Shown: positions 60,568-64,000 of the stretch, piece after piece
Layout of the letters: every line of letters begins with the position of its first letter
How positions within the stretch are numbered: the stretch's first letter is position 1
NCBI GenBank assembly: GCA_017546165.1
Contig: JAFYXL010000016.1
Span: 1-64,000 of the forward strand
DNA from: Clostridia bacterium
GTDB taxonomy: Bacteria > Bacillota > Clostridia > Monoglobales > Monoglobaceae
DNA: 64,000 nucleotides
Direction of reading: 5' to 3'
Program-made: the position numbers and the translations under genes
Notes under the pieces: generated by a model
What the model saw: the letters and a program-made list of their open reading frames with translations, nothing else
What the model was told of the DNA's origin: nothing
Databases searched by the model: none

Positions 60568-61809
60568 TTAGATATCGTAGTCAAGTTTAAATTGTTCGCC
60601 ACAACCGTATTTTTCGTAAACATAGTCAATATCTTTGTCGCCTCTGCCTGAAAGACAAGCAAGGATAGAACCAGTCTTATGTTCTTTTGCATAGCGGATA
60701 GCATATGCAACTGCGTGGGCACTTTCAATAGCCGGGATAATACCCTCATATCTTGAAAGCAAGAAGAATGCTTCCATAGCTTCTTCATCAGATACTGCAT
60801 CATAATGCACTCTGCCAAGATCACGCAAAAGTGCGTGTTCAGGACCAACACCCGGATAGTCAAGACCGCTGGCAATTGAGTAAACAGGCAACGGCTCACC
60901 ATTTTCGTCTTGAAGTACATAGCTTTCAAATCCGTGGATTTTTCCTTTTGTACCAAATTTCATTGTTGCGGCGTGGTCACCCACATTGCATCCTCTGCCT
61001 AAAGGCTCAACACCATAAATCTCAACGGGGTCGGCAAGGAAGGGTGTAAACATACCTAATGAGTTTGAGCCACCTCCAACACAGGCACAAACGGCATCAG
61101 GCATAATGCCCGTCATTTCAAGGAACTGTTCTCTTGCTTCGATACCAATAACAGATTGGAAGTCTCTTACCATTTTGGGGAATGGGTGTGGACCTGCAGC
61201 AGTACCAATGCAGTAAATTGCGTTTTCGTATTCATTGAGGTATGCTTCAAAAGCAGCGTCGCAAGCTTCCTTCAAGGTTTTAAGTCCTTTTGTGACAGGA
61301 ATAACATTTGCACCAAGCATCTTCATACGAATAACGTTTGGATGTTGTTTTTCGATATCAACTTCACCCATATAAACGTCACATTCCATACCAAAGTAAG
61401 CTGCGGCGGTAGCAATGGCAACCCCGTGCTGACCGGCACCTGTTTCGGCAATAATCTTCTTTTTGCCCATATACTTTGCAAGAAGACCTTCTCCCATACA
61501 ATGATTAAGCTTGTGCGCACCGGTATGGTTTAAATCTTCTCGTTTTAAATAAATCTGACAGTTGCCAAAAATTTTAGAAAGTCTTTCACAATGATAAACA
61601 GGTGTAGGTCTGCCCTGGAATTCCTTTCTTATTCTGCGGAGCTCATTGATAAACTGAGCAGAATGACAAATGGCCTCGTAGGCATCGTCGGCCTCTTTAA
61701 ATGCTGCAATAAGTTTGTCAGGCATATATGCGCCGCCATATTCGCCAAAGTAACCCTCTGCGTTTGGGTATTCTTTTAAGTAGTTGTCAAAATCCTTATA
61801 TTTATTCAT
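60568..61809 (-). CDS. trpB: Tryptophan synthase beta chain (stand-alone)
   Basis: 413 residues. The PLP lysine is in [20 protein letters not shown] (about residue 95), with [17 protein letters not shown], the cofactor-phosphate loop [12 protein letters not shown], and the C-terminal [11 protein letters not shown]. It joins indole and serine to make tryptophan. ATG 61809 is set by AGGAG 9 nt upstream; the ATG at 61827 has none. No trpA or other trp gene adjoins, so it may salvage free indole or work with a distant TrpA. Expression is probably attenuated by the leader at 61859-62006. Confidence 0.95.
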   Translation of the reverse strand: MNKYKDFDNYLKEYPNAEGYFGEYGGAYMPDKLIAAFKEADDAYEAICHSAQFINELRRIRKEFQGRPTPVYHCERLSKIFGNCQIYLKREDLNHTGAHKLNHCMGEGLLAKYMGKKKIIAETGAGQHGVAIATAAAYFGMECDVYMGEVDIEKQHPNVIRMKMLGANVIPVTKGLKTLKEACDAAFEAYLNEYENAIYCIGTAAGPHPFPKMVRDFQSVIGIEAREQFLEMTGIMPDAVCACVGGGSNSLGMFTPFLADPVEIYGVEPLGRGCNVGDHAATMKFGTKGKIHGFESYVLQDENGEPLPVYSIASGLDYPGVGPEHALLRDLGRVHYDAVSDEEAMEAFFLLSRYEGIIPAIESAHAVAYAIRYAKEHKTGSILACLSGRGDKDIDYVYEKYGCGEQFKLDYDI

Positions 61810-61858
61810 ACTTATGTACTCCTTCATTCTAAAATATTAAAATATTTGGAATTTTCAA

Positions 61859-61892
61859 TAAAAAAATCCTCTGAACAACAAATCAGAAGATT
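61859..61892 (-). terminator. Attenuator (intrinsic terminator) in the trpB leader
   Basis: Read on the minus strand: AATCTTCTGA (61892-61883), 8-nt loop, TCAGAGGATT (61874-61865) with one G-U pair, then a run of T (61866-61859). It lies about 50 nt upstream of the trpB start and ~75 nt after the predicted transcription start, so its purpose is to stop the transcript before trpB. Confidence 0.8.
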
Positions 61893-61926
61893 AAAATAAC
61901 AAAGTATATAAATACCTTTTAATCTC
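61887..61926 (-). promoter_or_regulatory. Possible antiterminator of the trpB leader
   Basis: GAGATTAAAA (61926-61917) can pair with TTTTAATCTT (61896-61887), nine Watson-Crick pairs plus one G-U, with a 20-nt loop. The 3' arm overlaps the 5' arm of the terminator stem, so only one of the two can form. The 5' arm contains the last GAG triplet of the repeat array. Confidence 0.6.
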
Positions 61927-61971
61927 GTCTAATCTCATTATATTCAATCTCATCTAATCTGTTCTGTTCTT
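61924..61971 (-). promoter_or_regulatory. TRAP-like (NAG) repeat array in the trpB leader
   Basis: On the minus strand, triplets start at an exact 5-nt period from 61971 to 61924: AAG, CAG, CAG, TAG, GAG, two non-matching positions (TGA, ATA), GAG, TAG, GAG. Eight of ten positions are NAG and five are GAG or TAG. TRAP (MtrB) of Bacillus binds 11 G/UAG triplets separated by 2-3 nt in trp leaders (established knowledge). Five-nucleotide spacing equals a triplet plus a 2-nt spacer, the optimum. Confidence 0.6.
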
Positions 61972-61976
61972 TTATC

Positions 61977-62006
61977 AATATATCATAAATATAAGTTAGT
62001 TGTCAA
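61977..62006 (-). promoter_or_regulatory. trpB promoter
   Basis: On the minus strand TTGACA (62006-62001), 18-bp spacer, TATATT (61982-61977). Transcription would start near 61970, at the edge of the NAG array. Confidence 0.65.
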
Positions 62007-62025
62007 TACTTTTGCAAAAAAGAAT

Positions 62026-62047
62026 AAAGACGGCGATTGCCGTCTTT
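62026..62047 (-). terminator. Terminator of the acyl-CoA synthetase gene
   Basis: Perfect 9-bp stem AAAGACGGC / GCCGTCTTT, 4-nt loop, with TATTCTTTTTT on the minus strand. Confidence 0.85.
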
Positions 62048-62053
62048 AAAATT

Positions 62054-63775
62054 TTAGACCAAAGCGGGTTCTTCTTTTGTTTCAAGTGAGTTTTCAAGAT
62101 CGCGGTATGCAACTTTGCCCACCATAGTTTTGGGAAGTTCGTCCCTGAATTCAATAGCCCTGGGCATTGCATACTTGGCAATATGTTTTGAACAGTAGCT
62201 AAGTATCTGTTTTTTTGTTTCCTCGGTTTTTGGCACGCCGTCTTTAAGCATTATAAATGCCTTAACCTGCTGCATACGGTAATCATCTTTGACACCAACT
62301 ACACAGCTCATCTGAACCAAATCGCAGGCATCCAGAACATTTTCCACCTGATTTGGATACACATTATAGCCGGAAGTAACAATCATACGCTTTGCTCTGC
62401 CTTTGAAATAAACAAATCCTTCAGGGTCCATTGTTCCCAAGTCACCTGTATAAACCCATTTAAGACCGTCTGTGTGGGTACGGAGAGTCTGGGCGGTTTC
62501 AACAGGGTGATTCAGGTATTCAAGCATAGTAGATGGACCTGCAAGCAGAATCTCGCCGGTTTCACCATAAGGTAGTTCCTCGTCAGTTCCGGGCTTTACG
62601 ATTTTGATATAAGTATCAGGAAAAGGCAAGCCTATACTGCCCTCTTTTGCCATATGGGGAGGGGTAAGACAGCAAGCACAGACGGTTTCAGTAGTGCCAT
62701 ATCCCTCGCGGACCTGAATAACTGACTTGTGGTCATAGAGAAATTTGTCAAGCTTCTTTTTAAGTTCAACTGAGAGGGAGTCACCACCGGAAAAGACCCC
62801 TTTAAGGAATGAAAGGTCTGCTTTTTCCAGAGATGGCATACGAAGCAGCGCTTCGTACAAAGTAGGTACTCCCGCCATAAAGTTACATTTGTATTTAGTA
62901 ATCAATTTTGCATAGCTTGATGCAGTAAAGCGCGGAACCAGGATACATCTTCCGCCGCTTATTAACATTGCGTGGATACAAACACCAAGGCCAAATCCGT
63001 GAAAAATCGGCATTGCAGCCAGCATTTTGTCACCTGGTCTGAACATTGGATTTGAGGCAATAGTTTGTCTGCCCATAGCATTAAAGTTTCTATTGGTCAA
63101 AACAATACCCTTTGTTTTGCCTGTTGTACCGCCTGAATAGAGAATAACAGCAGGGTCGTCTGCTTTTCGCTCAACCTTATAGTTCCAAAAACAAGCTTTA
63201 CCAAGCTTTAAAAAATCATTCCAACGGATAACAGGGGCATCATCAGGGATTTTTTTGATTTTATAGCTTTCGGTAAACATATATCCTGCCCTTACAGGTT
63301 TTGAAAGCTCGTCCTTAATTGATGCAATAATTACATTAACCAATTTTGTGTTGTGGCGGATTGCCTCAAATTTGTGGTAAAACTGGTCAAGAGTAATTAC
63401 AGTTACACTGTCGGATTCGTTCAGGTAAAATTCAATTTCCTTTTCTGCAGAAAGTGGATGAATCATATTGCAGATACCACCTACCAAGTTTACTGCATAA
63501 AAAAGAAAAACAGATTGAGGACAGTTGGGCATAGCGATTGTGACACGATCCCCTTCGCGGATACCGATAGTTTTTAAACTTTTTGCGCAGGTTTCAATCT
63601 TTTCCATAAAGACTTTGTATGTAGTAGATTTACCCATAAAGTCAAATGCTATTGAATCAGGGTACTTATCTGCTGACTCTTTAAGTGCATCATACATTGA
63701 ACCGCTAGGATACTCAAGAGTCGCAGGTATGTCACCTATGTGATTAAGCCACGGCGCTTTTGCAGTAATATTCAA
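62054..63775 (-). CDS. AMP-dependent acyl-CoA synthetase (ANL superfamily)
   Basis: 573 residues. The ATP-binding loop is ILYSGGTTGKTKGIVLTNRN (about 210-229), followed by GYGTTETVCACC, the hinge YTGDLGTMDPEGFVYFKGRAKRM and the C-terminal Lys region LPKTMVGKVAYRDLE. It activates a carboxylic acid as acyl-AMP, then acyl-CoA; the size is that of medium/long-chain fatty-acid ligases, but the acid is not determined. TTG 63775 is the start, with AAGGAG ~9 nt upstream. It follows the E2-like gene by 14 nt on the minus strand and probably shares its transcript. Confidence 0.88.
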   Translation of the reverse strand: MNITAKAPWLNHIGDIPATLEYPSGSMYDALKESADKYPDSIAFDFMGKSTTYKVFMEKIETCAKSLKTIGIREGDRVTIAMPNCPQSVFLFYAVNLVGGICNMIHPLSAEKEIEFYLNESDSVTVITLDQFYHKFEAIRHNTKLVNVIIASIKDELSKPVRAGYMFTESYKIKKIPDDAPVIRWNDFLKLGKACFWNYKVERKADDPAVILYSGGTTGKTKGIVLTNRNFNAMGRQTIASNPMFRPGDKMLAAMPIFHGFGLGVCIHAMLISGGRCILVPRFTASSYAKLITKYKCNFMAGVPTLYEALLRMPSLEKADLSFLKGVFSGGDSLSVELKKKLDKFLYDHKSVIQVREGYGTTETVCACCLTPPHMAKEGSIGLPFPDTYIKIVKPGTDEELPYGETGEILLAGPSTMLEYLNHPVETAQTLRTHTDGLKWVYTGDLGTMDPEGFVYFKGRAKRMIVTSGYNVYPNQVENVLDACDLVQMSCVVGVKDDYRMQQVKAFIMLKDGVPKTEETKKQILSYCSKHIAKYAMPRAIEFRDELPKTMVGKVAYRDLENSLETKEEPALV

Positions 63776-63789
63776 ACCAAACCAACTCC

Positions 63790-64000
63790 TTAATATTCAA
63801 CAGGTGTAGATGCAGATTCTTCCAAAAGCTCAGGATTTTCAAGCAACTTTTTGAGTAGCTTGATTGTTTTTGAAAAGTAGTAACCGTCTGCAATTCGTTC
63901 ATCAACTGTAAGGCCGATATCAACAGTATCTTTCATCTCATAACTTCCATCATCTGAAAATACAGGACGAAGCTTCTTCTCCCCTATAATAACGAAGACA
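63790..64000 (-). CDS. 2-oxoacid dehydrogenase E2-like acyltransferase, C-terminal end (partial)
   Basis: The last 69 residues of a gene that continues beyond the window. The piece VDIGLTVDERIADGYYFSKTIKLLKKLLENPELLEE matches the C-terminal catalytic fold of the E2/chloramphenicol-acetyltransferase superfamily; the usual catalytic His/Asp pair (DHR.xDG) is replaced here by DERIADG, typical of the short clostridial relatives without lipoyl domains. Function is therefore uncertain, but it is linked to the next acyl-CoA synthetase. Confidence 0.6.
   Translation of the reverse strand, partial: VFVIIGEKKLRPVFSDDGSYEMKDTVDIGLTVDERIADGYYFSKTIKLLKKLLENPELLEESASTPVEY

Noticed and set aside
61828-61976. 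T-box riboswitch in the trpB leader
   Set aside because: The leader is only about 160 nt, lacks the conserved T-box antiterminator sequence and stem I features, and instead shows NAG repeats.
1-64000. tRNA, rRNA, CRISPR arrays or transposase genes
   Set aside because: I looked for cloverleaf ends, rRNA signatures, regularly spaced repeats and DDE/recombinase motifs and found none.

Overview
This window is chromosomal DNA from a low-GC, anaerobic, spore-forming member of the Clostridia. The evidence is SpoVT, a SpoVD-like transpeptidase with PASTA domains in the division cluster, an oxygen-dependent-metabolism-free gene set (class III ribonucleotide reductase, rubrerythrin, reverse rubrerythrin, rubredoxin), strong AGGAGG ribosome binding sites, and TTGACA-17-TATAAT promoters before many genes. 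MurE carries the DNPR motif of the meso-diaminopimelate-adding type. I cannot name the genus from sequence alone.

Layout. 1-2.7 kb is an accessory patch: the end of a polymorphic toxin gene, its likely immunity gene, a degraded relic, a second immunity-like gene, a 90-bp palindromic-ended element, and a divergent XRE regulator / zinc-ribbon pair sharing one symmetrical control region. 2.8-10.7 kb holds a DAO-Rieske oxidoreductase, an NrdR-box-controlled nrdG-nrdD-trxB operon in which NrdD carries a fused glutaredoxin-like domain, spoVT, an esterase and rnhA. 10.7-17.9 kb holds iscS-iscU-mnmA (sulfur for Fe-S clusters and tRNA), pcrA, a methyltransferase, csp and hslO. 18.2-21.7 kb is a sugar ABC importer without its own ATPase. 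21.7-28.9 kb mixes housekeeping genes (rpsU, yqeY, yqeG, nfo, pepP-like, efp) with a redox-defence island (rubredoxin, rubrerythrin, perR, reverse rubrerythrin, BFD-like protein); a C-terminal scrap of a ZIP metal transporter sits here too. 29-33 kb encodes two exported cell-surface proteins (cohesin-like, SLH), DAHP synthase and small membrane proteins.

33.3-41.5 kb is nrdR followed by the classic rimP-nusA-ylxR-ylxQ-infB-rbfA-nrnA-truB-ribF operon, preceded by a leader terminator that may allow NusA autoregulation. 41.7-57.2 kb is the division and cell-wall (dcw) cluster mraZ-rsmH-ftsL-pbp-murE-murF-mraY-ftsW-murG-murA-ftsQ-DUF881-sbp-ftsZ, with a MraZ operator but without murD, murC or ftsA. 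57.3-60.5 kb is secG, an architecturally unusual rnr and a fabG-like SDR. The right end, all on the minus strand, has a stand-alone trpB, an acyl-CoA synthetase and the end of an E2-type acyltransferase gene.

The most striking signal is the trpB leader (61859-62006, minus strand): a promoter, then NAG triplets repeated at an exact 5-nt period, whose end overlaps one arm of a possible antiterminator, followed by an intrinsic terminator. This is the architecture of TRAP (MtrB) attenuation in the Bacillus trp operon, here before a lone trpB in a clostridium. Other control sites worth attention are the NrdR boxes (with nrdR itself 29 kb away), a Fur/PerR-type box at perR, the nested symmetrical promoter pair at 2.3 kb, and the rimP leader terminator.
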